Shown here: positions 10,843-22,809 of the stretch, one piece after another
Numbering within the stretch: the stretch's first letter is position 1
Layout: every line of letters starts with the position of its first letter
From: Vitrella brassicaformis
Lineage: Eukaryota > Sar > Vitrellaceae
Assembly: GCA_001179505.1 (NCBI GenBank)
Contig: CDMY01000376.1
Coordinates: 1 to 47,187 of the forward strand
Direction of reading: 5' to 3'
Length of the DNA: 47,187 bases
Notes under the pieces: model-generated
Database searches by the model: none
Told to the model about the DNA's origin: nothing
The model's input: the letters and a program-made list of their open reading frames with translations, nothing else
Made by a program: the position numbers and the translations under genes

Positions 10843-13176
10843 ATGAACCCCGAAGAGCCATTGTGGTACTGGGAGCAGCTGTGGATGCTCTGCGGCGAGT
10901 AAGACACATCCATGCTGACCGTCATGACATGCAGATTTTCGTCGGCGGTTGGTGCCATGATGTTGGTGCTGTTGCGTTGTTTGGATGTGCAGGTGGCTGT
11001 GGAGGCCCTGTTGGATGGTCCTGGATGTGATCAGTGAGGTCCTCCTCATTCTGAGGAGGCCTCCAGACTTCCGACAGGGAGTACTGAAGCCACGCAGGCA
11101 CGATCTGCGGCTTCATCTGGACCAATTCGGGGGTAAGAGAGAATTCACGAGCATACGGCCAATTCATCAGTGAGACGCCATGTGTGTGTGGTTGGCAGAG
11201 GTCCAATGGATGCACACAGAGGAGAGCCAGGACAAGTGGCTGAGGGTAAGAGCAAGGGGAGGCGGCGGTTTCAGGCACTCATCGCCGTCTCCTTCTGTGT
11301 GCACAGATAGTCTTCTCTGATGCCCACTCATGCCCAGTCCCGTCCTCACCACGGCAGTCAGCCGATGGAAGAGCTGAGGAAAGCAAGAGCTCATCCTCTT
11401 TTTCACGCGACAAGGAGGCCGTCGCCAGGAGAGCCTGGCAGACACCACGGCCTGGGAGTGGAAGGGCAGCGGTGAGACACCAAGCCAGAATGAACGCGCG
11501 GCAAGCACAGTCCCCCCATAGGATGATGGAAATGATCTTCTGCTTCTGGTCGCCTGAGGCGGCTCAGCACTGGGTAGGGAGGAAGGAATCAATGGCATTC
11601 TCATCTCCGAATGTGTGTCTCTCTCTGTCTCTTTGACATTTCAGGAGTCTGTCCTGCTCAAGGCTGCCGCCCCGTATCTCCGCTCTGACCTGAAGCGGCC
11701 TGCCCTGACCCTGCCCCTCCTGCAGGCATGTCCCTCTCTCGCCGACGAGCCAGCAGTCCCACCGAATGAAGAGCACTCGGACTCTCTCGGTGTCTCCTTC
11801 TGGGACCGCACAGAGGAAGGCCCGCCGCCATCCCTCTGCACCTGCATGTTCTTCCCTTGCCACGGGTGGCGGCTGAGGTGGCTATTCGGGAGGAGACAGG
11901 GCGATCCGGGATGGGCGTGTGTGGAAAGGAAGGACCGCCGGTTCTCTGAGGCTGTGAGGAGGACTGCGGAGTACTGCTCATGGCCGGCAGAGCAGCAGGA
12001 GCTGTATTGCCGCCTGTATGAGGCCCTCCTTCCTATGCTGAGATGCCTCAGGACAGCGGAGATCCGGAAGAAGAGGAAAAGGGGGCGTCGGTCGTGGCTG
12101 CTGTGGTGGGGGTGGTCATGGGGACAGAAAAAGAGGAGGCGCTTCTCGCTCTCGGAAAAGAAGACCGCGGCTGATAGCCAGGACGTTGCCACATCGCCCT
12201 CCCATCTCACAGCATCGACCACCGCCCCCGAATCCGCCGTGTCTCCAACAAACAGCAATGACACCAATGACAGCAAGCAGCCACCTTCGCCCCCCCTACC
12301 GGCACCCACCCCCGCCCCACCGACGCGTTTGCCGGCCGCCCCTGCTGGCCTGGCGTTAAGGGAGCTGCTCCCCATTCCCCTGGAGCGAGCCAAGAGCGAC
12401 CATCTGCTGCGCTCGAGTGCGTCGGCCAGGCCTGAGGGCCATCCCGCGAAGACTCTGTCGCAACTGGGTGTGGCGTCACGGAAGTTCACGGCCAGCAGCA
12501 GGAGCAAGAGCAAGTCGGCCCGCGCTATGAGCCTTACGTTCAACAAGACACCGCTCGCACCTGGTGAGAGACCGAAGAAACACAATGAGGCCGTTCGTTT
12601 ATGTGTTCTGTGTCTGCATCTCTTTATCTCAGTGCGTGAGGAGGAGGAGCAGCACGGATTGTGCCACATACACGCGGCCCCCTCTGGCGACCGCAGCCCC
12701 CCCTCCCCCTCCCCGCCCCTCTCCCCCTCGCCCCCAGACTTAATCGTCGCCTCAGAGACAGAGCTGCTCTCAGCCAACCTCCACCTCAGCCTGGAGCGGC
12801 TGTGCGTCCAGGAGACACTATTGCAGCAGCAGCAACAGCAGCAGCAGAGGTCGTCTTATTCTTCCCAGTCCTCATTGATGTGGTACGACTGTGTGGGTGG
12901 GGTTGAGGAGCTGCCCGACGACCGGCGGCTGGGCATCAAGGGGCCGCCTGCGTGTCTGCCGGAGCCAATTCCTTTGGTGGACATACCCGATGGGAGACAG
13001 TTTGACGTCCCATTCGTGCCGGGGGTGAGTGAGAAAGAAGCATACGGTGGCACACATCCTCAAGACTGTGTGTGTGTGTGAATGAATGTGTGTCTTAGGG
13101 CCCCACTGCTGCTGCCCCTGTGTTTGGCAAGGCCCTGCAGGCCTTCCAGACGCTCAGACGGGCGCACCAGATGTGA
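10843..13176 (+). CDS. Unrecognised 632-residue protein, Trp-rich N-terminus
   Basis: Seven exons: 10843-10898, 10993-11132, 11199-11245, 11307-11573, 11645-12563, 12633-13024, 13099-13176. All are GT-AG and the phases close on one frame ending TGA at 13174-13176. The start MNPEEPLWYWEQLW is the only ATG that fits exon 1. Residues 1-80 are rich in Trp and Arg. A Cys/Trp-containing block (FFPCHGWRLRWLF) and a Leu-rich helix follow near residues 230-310. Then come a Lys/Arg patch (RKKRKRGRR), a long Pro/Ser/Ala linker, a Gln run (from CAG repeats near 12823-12848) and an ordered-looking C-terminus (LMWYDCVGGVEELPDDRR; FGKALQAFQTLRRAHQM). I recognise no family. The 69-nt intron 12564-12632 is a multiple of three without a stop, so its retention would add 23 residues. 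Confidence 0.75.
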
Positions 13177-14315
13177 TCAACACATCGGTATGTGGCCATG
13201 CTGTGTGCGCAGGCCCCTGTGGGCGTTGTGAGGGAGTGAGTGGGATGTCGGGAACTATTGGTTGTGGTGTGTTCGTACGTTTAAAACTGCACAATGCGTT
13301 GATTGATGTATCGGTCCACAGACACACATGCAGGCAGCGCACGGACGGACGGACACACCACCGACAGACAAACTGTACGTACGATGGATGATCGCCAACA
13401 AAAACACATACACGCAATAGAATAGAATGGCTGTGAAATGTATGCAATCGGCCGCCACTCAATGGAGAGGTGCATCGTGCGGTTTCTGCACTGCTGCCAT
13501 CTCACCCCACCATCTGTTCCATCTCGATTGGGCCCAACCGAGGTAGAAACGATGACAAGGAAGTCAAGGACAATGCAGAGACCACATGAAGCATTTCTTC
13601 CTCTCTCGCCCATTTGCTCCTCTCTCCTCTCTGCTCGATCGATGACATGGCGACCGACAAACAGACACGACAAATCTGGTTGGCTGGCCGGGGCACATCA
13701 CATCACATCACGTGTGTGTATGTGTGTGTGTGGCAGCTGTCTCCTCCCATGCCGATGGATGGCACGGCGATTGCCACTGTTCATCGACACAGAGGCAAAT
13801 TCCGTGCCACCCACCGTCATGAGAGAAAAGAGCGCCCACAGAGCAGTGGTTGATGGCGCGCACAGGGAATAGCATAGCAAGTGAGTGATACATCCAGGCA
13901 TACGTACCAAGGATCAGAAAGCAGACGCGGGCAGGCAGGCAGGCAGGCAGGCGACTTACACAAGCGAGCGGGCGAGGTGAGGCGAGGCGAGCAGGGGACG
14001 TGTAGTGAGTGCATGGGGGCGAGAGGGCCACGTGTGGTCTGTCGTCTTGTGTGTCGTGTGAGGGTGTAGTGTGTGTACTGACCGACGGACGGATGAATCC
14101 TTCAGGGCGTGCGATGACTGACTGACTGACTGACTGAGCAAAAAGGAAGCCGTGCAAAACCTTCCTCTCTTGGCCCCCACCCCCACCCCCACCCCGCCCC
14201 GCCCGCATCGATAACAAACAAGAAGAGTAAGGGAGTCTTTACATACTCACTCAGACAGACATAAGTAGGCACTTAAGCACACAATAGCGACCGATGGATG
14301 GATGGATGGATCCCA
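13177..14315. other. Convergent 3' spacer with simple repeats
   Basis: About 1.1 kb between two facing 3' ends. It has (GT)n near 13705-13735, (GGCA)n near 13931-13952, (GACT)n near 14117-14138 and (GGAT)n near 14293-14311. The frames crossing it are compositionally repeat-driven. I see no gene. Confidence 0.6.
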
Positions 14316-17300
14316 TCATGCGACAGTGATCTCATGCGGCTGCTGCGTGCTGCCCTCTCCCTCCCCCTCTTCCCTCTCCTTGTCCACCTCTTTCTCCTCC
14401 TCTGCTGCTGCACCATCAGCAGCACCGCCAGAGGCAGCCCCACCAGCGGCGTCGTCGCCCTCCACACCACCACCACCCGTCCGCTCCTCGCCCTTACCCT
14501 CTACCTCCTTGGCCACCTCCCCCTCCTCCTTATCGATATCGTCATGCTTCTCAGTCACCACCTCACACACAGCCGGGGCCGTCTCCACCTTGCGATCGTC
14601 CTCCTCCTCCTCCGGAGTGCCCTCGATGGGTGCCGTCTCAATGGGGGCGGCCGGGTGCTGCTCGTCGTGCGTTGTGGTGGTGGGCGGCTCCGGCTGCTCG
14701 TGGTCGGCGGCCTCCTGTGTCACGGCGGCGAAGGGCTCCTGCTGGGCATCGGCAGCAGCCTCCCCCTCTCCCTCTCCCTCTCCCCCCTCCTCGAGGTCCT
14801 CCTCTTCCTCCTCCTCTCCCTCAGAGACATTGAGTGCGAATGGGTTGGTGCCCTTGACGCGGGCACTGGCACTACCGCTACCCCCGCTGCCCTCACCGCC
14901 CTCACCCTCGGCCCCCTTCAAACTCACAACACTCGCAGGCGGCGTCTGGGCGTGGGTGCCTGAGGACACACATGAGATGGTCAGTCACTCGGCCATACAC
15001 CATGCCATGGCTGTGCTGTGTGTGGTTTTGCAGGCTTGGCTTACTGGTGCTGTTGCGTTTCTTCTTGGTCTCCACCACACGCCAGCCGTCGTCCTTGGCC
15101 GCAGCTGGCGCAGGCACCGAGGCCACCTTGCCCTCCTCGGCCGTCGGCTCCTTACCCCCCTCTCCCTCTCCCTCTCCCTCTCCCTCCCCCTCCCCCTGAC
15201 CCTGTGTCTGTTCCTCCTTGCCATTGGCCTCCTCACTGGCCTGCTCCGGTGTGCCGCCGTCGCCGTTGCCATCGCCGCCGTTGGCCGACTGCGATTTCTT
15301 CTTTTTCTTGTGTTTCTTCTTCTTGGTGCTGGATGGCGTGGCGCCGGGTGGGCCCGGGTGGGCGGTGGGTGCGGTGGGTGCGGTGGGTGTGTGCGGTCCG
15401 TCGGGTGTGGAGAAGGGGGTCATGAACGCAGAGGGGCGAGGGGGGTGAGGGTGGGGGTGCGCGGTGAGGGCGGATGCGGACGCAGACGACGCCACGCTGT
15501 GGCGGGGGGCATCTGAACCACAAAACCAGAAATAAAGCAAAACGAACAGCAAAGGAAATAAATGGGTTCAGGTCATGGGTGTGGTGGATGGACTGGTGGT
15601 GCGGTTTGCGTACCGTGCTGCTGCTGGTGCTGCTGTGGGGTGTTTGTGTTGTTTGTGTTGGCGGTAGCGAACGTGTAGTTGCGGGCGTTCTTGTAGGCAG
15701 AAAAGTCCTAATGGCAAGCAAAGCATCCATCCATCACATGATATGATTGCAGTGAATGCACCAGCCAGCCATGTCATCATGCCTCCCTGCCTCCCTCCAT
15801 GTCATTCATGTTGGCACGGCTGAGGTGGGCACGGCGTGGCATGTGTTGTGTTGTGTTGTGTGTACCTTACTTTACTTACCTTCATGGCGCTGCTGTTGTC
15901 TTTGTACTGGATGATGTTATTGGCGTCCAAACTGCACACCTCACGCAAACGCTGCCTGCACACCACACCACACAGACAACACAGATAGTAAGCGTCAACA
16001 CAACGCAACACCCCACACATGATGAGGGGGAGGGATGTGTGTGTGTGTGTGATAGGTGGGCGTGTGGTGCGGCCGAGTCTTACCCGATGGCGAATCTGAT
16101 TTTGGGGTTGGTGTCGTTGCAGTCATTCCACAAAGCGATCACGTCCTCCTGACACACACACACATACCACACACATACATGTGTGTGTGTGTGTGTGTGC
16201 GGTTACCTTGTGTCTGCATGAGAGGACGCAGCCGACCACCTCGGCCATCTCAAACACCTCACCGATGCACGCCAACACCTAACACATCAAATCACATCAC
16301 ATCACACACATCATCATGTGTGGTGTCTGTGAATGTGTGGGTGTGGGTGTGGGTGGGATGGCTGATGTGATGACTCACTAGTTTCTCCCAGAGTGTGTTT
16401 AGGGTTTTGCCGTCGTCAGTCTTCTTGACACGTACGATCCAACAACCACCGTTCGGAAATTGCTGCACACACACACACACACACCATTCACACATACAGG
16501 ACCACCCAAACACAGGCACACTGTGTACTCCCTCCCCCCATCCCTCTCCTGTCCTCTCTCCTTGTGTGTGTGTGAGGTGACTGCCGTGACGTTGGCGTAC
16601 CTCCCACATGGGTCTGCATCCCTTGCGGAAGAGCGACAGGTTGAACTCACCCTCGATCTCAGAACCATGATGCATCCAACGATAGTACCTAGGTAGTGGA
16701 CACAACACAACACAACACACCACACCATACCATACCATCACACCGCAACACATCAATCACACAACACACGCAGAGAGAGATCTCCCACACCACTCACCAC
16801 ACACCACCCAGTCCCACGTTGTCTGGGTCCCTACCGGTAGAATCCCTCGACAGTGTTGAAGGTGCCGATGTGTTTGATGTGGCTGAGGTACTCGTCCAGC
16901 GTCATGTGCGGCGGGTGCGGGTGGGGGTGGGGGTGACCCTGACCCTGCTGGTGCTGGTGCTGCTGGTGCTGGTGTTGCTGGTGCTGGTGTTGCTGCTGCT
17001 GCTTGGCCTTGTCCCATGCCGTGTGGTCCCGCTTCTCGAACCAGAAGGTCCAAGCGGTCTCCAACGGATGCTCGCCCTCATTGTACTCACCCTGACGCAC
17101 CTTGATCTCCTGTTGACACACAGGGAACACACAACCACACACACACACACAGACAGACACACACATGCACACGGCGGTGGTGCCGTGTGAGGATGAGGTG
17201 ATGTGTCAGTCGGTGGCACTCACGGCGTGTGTGGGTCGTGGGGGTATGATGATGTTGCCGTGGCTGTCGTGCGCCACCGTGCCGTTGGATGAGGAGGCCG

Positions 17301-17376
17301 ACTCGTGGAGGGACTTCTTCTCCCATGCCGTGCGCAGGTGCACTCCCCCCGAGCCGGAGGATGCGGACCTCTGCAT
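14316..17376 (-). CDS. eIF4E-family mRNA cap-binding protein with long charged C-terminal extension
   Basis: Ten exons: 17224-17376, 16835-17109, 16601-16688, 16379-16462, 16207-16278, 16084-16148, 15880-15955, 15614-15707, 15045-15512, 14316-14959. All are GT-AG with consistent phases; the product is 672 residues against about 200 for a typical eIF4E. The core (about 52-271) shows HPLETAWTFWFEKR, IKHIGTFNTVEGFYRYYRWM, LSLFRKGCRPMWE and GGCWIVRVKK. The cap-sandwich Trp equivalents of human W56 (HTAWDK) and W102 (PMWE) are present; the W73 position is Tyr (GFYRYY). Between the first cap Trp and the IGTF strand sits a Gln/His-rich insert of about 30 residues. The extension holds a Lys cluster (KKKKHKKKKK) and Gly/Glu repeats. 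Sequence around IKHIGTF resembles class II (4EHP-like) members. It should bind capped mRNA as an initiator or a repressor. Confidence 0.92.
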
Positions 17377-17639
17377 GCCGTCACAGGAGCCGAATCACAC
17401 AGACGAAACCAACCAGAAAAACGACGGCTATCGATTGTCGCGCCGTGTAACGGTTTGCGAGCTGAGAGCATGCACCAGACAGCACAAGCAAAGCGAGGGA
17501 GGCCGGCAATGGGTGCAGAGATCTGTCATCGTCTGACTCTGATGCGTTTCTGACTGTCAAGATCCGCTTCCCGCACAGCAATCGTCACGAGGCCTGCAGC
17601 AGGTCGCGCCTGGGCGTCCTCTTGGCGTGTGGCTGACGC
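17377..17639. promoter_or_regulatory. Shared upstream region of the eIF4E and cyclin Y genes
   Basis: The 263 bp lie between divergent start codons at 17376 (minus) and 17640 (plus). The gap is AT-richer and lacks the dinucleotide repeats of the spacers at gene 3' ends. It is presumed to be a bidirectional promoter with both 5' UTRs. Confidence 0.55.
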
Positions 17640-18380
17640 ATGTCGGTTCAGTTCGCCTCGCAGGACGTCATCATCCCCAACCACACACACCTGCCGACTG
17701 CTGCCACTGCCGCTGCCGCCAGCTATTCGTCGCTGAGACCAGCACCCAGCGGATTGGTGCGCTTCACGAGTGTGGCTGCTGGCCGGGGTGGTGAAGGTGA
17801 CAGGGAGGGCAGGAAGGAACATGTGTATGGGGAGGTGGCCTCTGTGGTGGCCTCAAAGCAGGTGGGTGGGTGAGTGAGTCTTCAAGCAATGACACACACA
17901 GACAGACAGTAGCATGCACGGCACGCTGCTAAGGTATGCATGGTTTCTCGGTGTGTGTGTCTGTCTGTGCGTCTGTGTCTGTGTGCTTTGCTTTGCTTTG
18001 CTTCATTCACTCATCTCACTCACTCAGGGCCTTGGTGATGGCATTCCACATCAACCGTCCCACCAGCACCCCGACCACCGCACCAGCACAGCGAGCCACA
18101 GCACCGCCGCCACTTCAGCTGACGGCACATCAATGCAGGACCTCCCTGCAGCCCCTGCTGCATCATCATCATCAGCAGCATCTGCGTCCTCCCGTCCGCC
18201 CCTGCACCCCTCCCTCCCCATCCCCAACAGGCAGGCTTTCGTCCCGCCACCCATTCAGACCAGGCGAGAGCGGACGGCGAGCGATGAAAGAGCCGGGCAG
18301 CCACAGCAGGGCGGTCTGGGTATCGGTGTGGGCCAGAGGCCTGGTGCTGTTGGTGGTGGTGAGAGGGTCTCAGGTGCTGC

Positions 18381-18413
<33 letters not shown>

Positions 18414-20352
18414 GCCGTCAGCTGCAGCAGCGGCGATGCGGTACGCCACTCCAGCTGCGAGGAGGCTGGCTGCGAAGCTCGACCGACTCGACGAAATGAC
18501 CTGGAGGTCAGTCAGTCAGCCAGCCATTCACCAGACTCACCGGTGACGCATACCATAAATAGTCTCCTTTCTGTCCTCTCTCTCTGTTATGTTGCTTGCT
18601 TTATGGACATATCGATTATCGGTCAGGGTGTGTCGGTTTTTGTTTCGTCATCTTTTGGCGTGGCAGCACCGCGAGCGCGACTTGCAGATGGTGCAGTCGT
18701 CCCCAGCCACAACTGTCAACCGGTCGCCGTCACGGCAGCTGGTGGCCTCGAGGGGCCGGTCAGGCTCAGCGAGCAGCAGGAGGGGCGGGGGAGGGGGAGG
18801 GAGTGGGGTTGGGGGAGTGTTCGGCAACAGCCGGTCTGACAGCACCCGGATGGACGCCAACAGCGCATCGGCGCACTTCCAAGAGAGGCTCTTCATCAAG
18901 AAAAAGTAAGTCACTGAGTGGGTCAGTGCAGCGAGGGGAGGGGAGGCAGGCTAGGGTGGGGTGAGTGGGTGGGCCAAAGGAGGTGCGGTGCAGTCAGCTC
19001 AATGTATGTAATGTGTTGTTCGTGTCCGTCTCTCTGGTCTGCGTGTGTGTGTTGTGTTGTGTTGTGTTGTGTAGTTTCCGGATTCTGGTGCCGTTGTGGG
19101 TGGGGATAGTGCCGCCATCGACACTCTACAGGGCCAAGTCCATCAAACGGAATTTCCCGGTACCTGACGTAAAGACGTGACGGTGAATGGGTGTGGTTGG
19201 CCATGACACTCATGGTGCGGACGGACTGGATCGGTGTATCCTTTCCTTCCTTTGTGTGCGTCATGTATGTGGTTTTCAGTTTCCGAAGTTCTCGGAGTTG
19301 TTTCAGTTCATCCGTCGTCTGTGTCGGCGCGCGCAGCTGAGCTCTGAGTGCCCCGTCATCTGCCTCATTTATATCGAACGACTCATGGTATGGTGGGGGA
19401 GATATATGAGACAGACAGACAGACAGAGAGATGGCAGGCAGGCCAGGGTGGGGTGGTGCTTCCATGTTGGCGAAGAGGATGATTTGTTAAATAACACGTA
19501 GCACCGGAGGTCTATCCCAGTGATCGGTCGATGATGGGCTAAGTACCTCTAAGAAGAACTGATGTCCAATCCTTCCATGCATTGAATGCATTTCCATCCC
19601 CATCTATGTCTCTCTCCTCCCTCTACCGATGCGATGCCCACTGCACTGTATGTGTGCTGTGTGTGCTGTGTTGATCTGATCAATCAGTCTTTGACGGATG
19701 TTGAGCTGACGGCGACAACGTGGAAGCCTTTGGTGCTGGCGGGTCTGCTGCTGGCATCCAAGGTCTGGGAGGACATCTCATGCTGGAACATCGAATTCGC
19801 CGACATCTGCGAAGACTTCCCCCTCAAGTCCATCAACCAGGTGAGTAAAGGTACTCACACACAAACTAACGAACGGCACACACATGGCATGGGTTGGTGA
19901 GGGAGGGAGGGAGGGAGGGAGGGAGTGCGATGATTTATTTGTCCTGTGGGGCATGAATGAGTGTAGCTGGAGCGGTGGTTCTGCGGTTACCTTGACTTCA
20001 AACTCCACATCGACGGATCGCTCTACGCCAAGTACTACTTCGAGCTACGGTAGGTACGGTCAGGACAATCCCTCTGCGCCCATACACACACGAAAGAAAG
20101 CGTCAAACCGTCAGACCGTCTGTCATTTTTGATGCAGAGAGCTGGGCCCCCCACCATGGCACCAGCCCACCACTCACCCCAACCCCAGCCCCCACCCCGC
20201 CCAGCAACAGCAACAGCAGGAGCCGTCACAGTTGCCCGACCGCAAGACGTCCTACCACGTGTCGTTCCCCCCGCCCACCGGCTCGCCGATCTCCATCCAG
20301 CGGGCCACAACCGCATTCACCATCACCAGCCCAGCAGCAACAGCTGAAGCTC

Positions 20353-20384
<32 letters not shown>

Positions 20385-21461
20385 TCCTCGGCAGAGCAGG
20401 TCATGATAGAGGAGAGGGCGGCCGAGCCGCTGCCTGTCTCGTTGCCGGCGAGGGTGGTGTCGCCTGCTGCTGGCATGGCTGTGGGTGTTGGGTTTGGCGT
20501 GGAGAAGCGGCCGGCTCTTGCCCCTGTGGCAGTGTCGATTCCTGAGCCGGTGCCTGAGGAGACCGTCACCGTCACGGTTGAGAGGCCTCCGCCCACCACT
20601 ATACAAGAAGAGAAGGACAGGGACAGGGACAGGGAGGAGGGGGAACGGGTCGTGCCTCTCGCGAGGGATGACATCAGGTGACTTGACGACTGCCACACGA
20701 GAAGCGATGGATGTACCGAACCACCATGTTTGTTTATGTGTCGTGTGCTGTGCCTGTCTGTATTCAGGTCTCGGTTTGTGATGCAGCAGCTGGCGCGACA
20801 TCACGTCACCGCCCAGCCACCGCCTAAAGCACAGCCGGCGCAGTCTGGTGGACAAGGGGGGCACAATCACAACCACAATCACACTCACCCCCCCGGCCAT
20901 GGCCATGGCCATCACCGCCCTCCCCACGCCCCCCCCTACCCCTACTCCCACCTCGTGGCCTCCCACCCTGCCCCACACCACCAAGCCTCTATGCCGCCCT
21001 CGGCAGCCATGCACCTGGTGCACTCTCAGCAGCAGCACACCAGACATAGCAACAATAGCAATTCAGACAACAACGGCAACCACCACAGCATCGGCAGCAT
21101 CGGCATTGAGGAGGCGAGTTTGTCTCACTCGTACCCGCAGCAGCCAGCCGGCCACACCGTCATCATGCAGCGGCTGCAGCAGCTGGAGTCGGCGGCCAAT
21201 CATGCAAACAACAACAATGCTGGTGGTGGTGGTGGTGTTAGTGTTTGGGAGAGGGAGACCATCTCGCCGAGGCGTGGGTACGTCAGCAGGCGGCGGGCGT
21301 CGTTTTCTCACCCTCGGTCGCCGGACAGAGATGCCATCAGAGAGGGCAGGCCGACTGTGGTGCGGTTTCCCCCTGTTGTGGTGTATGAGGGGGCCAACGG
21401 CAGCAGCACCAGCAACCACACACACAGGCAGGGCCAGGACAGGCAGCAGGAGGGCAACTGA
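17640..21461 (+). CDS. CCNY: Cyclin Y-like protein
   Basis: Nine exons: 17640-17861, 18028-18506, 18627-18905, 19075-19159, 19280-19387, 19688-19840, 19967-20049, 20138-20677, 20768-21461. All phases agree and the product is 880 residues. The cyclin box (about 345-470) reads FSELFQFIRRLCRRAQLSSE, CPVICLIYIERLM, WKPLVLAGLLLASKVWEDIS, CWNIEFADICEDF, LERWFCGYLDFKLHI and SLYAKYYFELRELG, which follows human cyclin Y closely (LASKVWDD, YAKYYFDLR). Cyclin Y partners CDK14/CDK16-type kinases, usually at membranes. Here the box is embedded in low-complexity arms: N-terminal Ser/Pro/Gln with a poly-Gln run near 18382-18420, and a C-terminal His/Pro/Ser region with a poly-Asn patch. I see no N-myristoylation glycine at position 2, which animal cyclin Y uses for membrane anchoring. 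It shares its promoter with the eIF4E gene. Confidence 0.93.
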
Positions 21462-22809
21462 GTCGGTCTGTATGTCTGGGTGAGGTGATCTTCCTTCTGC
21501 TTTTTGGAGGGTTTGTGTGTGTTTGTGTGTCTGTGTGTTGGGAGTGAGTGAGTGAGTCGTTTTTGCTTTGACGGTCGACAGACAGACGAGTGGCGGACGG
21601 ACGGTGGACGATACGATTGCTCTGGTTGATTGAGAGGCTGTATAGCGAACGCCTGATGGGCGGGCGACATGGGGGTGCTGTCTGTGTTATCTATCTACAG
21701 ATTGATTACTTACATAAGCTGTGTGATCGAATCGATGGATGGGTGGCCTTTATTGACAACGAATTTGTCCGTCCGTGTGTATGTATGTGCGTGCATGTGT
21801 GTGTCAATGGATCCATGCATGCCTCCCTCCATGAGCGGGGCACACTAAACATCCATAGACACACAGAGAGCCAGCCAAGCCACAAAGGCAGGATGGAAGG
21901 AAAGGAGGCAGGTCGACACTGTCGACGGTACCCATTCAGGATGGATGGATGGATGGATGGATGGGCGTGTGTGTGTGTTGGAGGGATATTTATGAGGCCT
22001 CTTCGCTTCTCCTGCCTCGATCCCATTTATGTGTATCTGTATGTATGTGGGTGGGGCCACCGCTGTTTTTCGTTGGAAATGTTTGTATGCATGTGACACT
22101 ACACGCACATACATACATACATACACGGACAGGGGGAGGAGGCCCTGACTGCACGGGTGGCCACGTGGGTTTCTGCGTGAATGAATGCAGTGGTTTCTCG
22201 ACGGACGGATGGACGGACAGACGCATTTTAACAGTCAGTCGACAGACACCCCCCGCCCGCCCACAGGCAGACAGACACAGGCAGAAGTGAGTGCGGGAAT
22301 TGCTTTTTTTTGTCACTCTGCTGGCTGCATGTTCTGTATGACTTGCTTGCAAGACGCGTGCGCCCTTACATGTATGGGTGCCTGCTTCACTGGCTGCCAC
22401 ACCAACGGCAATCGCTGCATCCATCGTTCTCTTTCCCGTTCGTTCTTGTTGTCTTCAAACAATGACAGACAGACATGCGACTGTGTGTCCGCATCATATA
22501 TGTGGTGGTGTGGTATGAATGACGTTCGTCTTGTCTTGTCTTGTCGATTGACCAATCGCAACTCTCTCTCTCTCTCATGCAAAAGACTGGCTACGCAGTC
22601 AACCACATCGCTCCGTGGCAGTCAACTACGTGTCCCCTTCCTTCCCTGTCTGTGTATCTATCTATCATGTGTCTGTCCTCCTCCCCTCCCTCTTTGCTAA
22701 TCCATCCGTCAACCCGCCATCGATCATACATACATGCATCTTGGCCCATCTAGCTATCACTCGCCCCCCTCCATACATCGTATGGATATCATTTCTGCGT
22801 ATGAATCAA
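21462..22809. other. Convergent 3' spacer with simple repeats
   Basis: About 1.35 kb between the cyclin Y and RING gene stop codons. It contains (GGAT)n near 21940-21963, (ACAT)n near 22106-22125, (CT)n near 22563-22577 and GACA/GACG patches. The longest frames (113-171 codons) are built from these repeats. I see no gene. Confidence 0.6.

Noticed and set aside
11641-12777. 378-codon minus-strand frame opposite the 632-residue gene
   Set aside because: Antisense of the long exon 5; low-complexity Ser/Gly sequence and no supporting exons.
20226-21047. 273-codon minus-strand frame opposite cyclin Y
   Set aside because: Shadow of the GC-rich cyclin Y coding exon; the plus-strand frame has matching splice phases and a recognisable domain.
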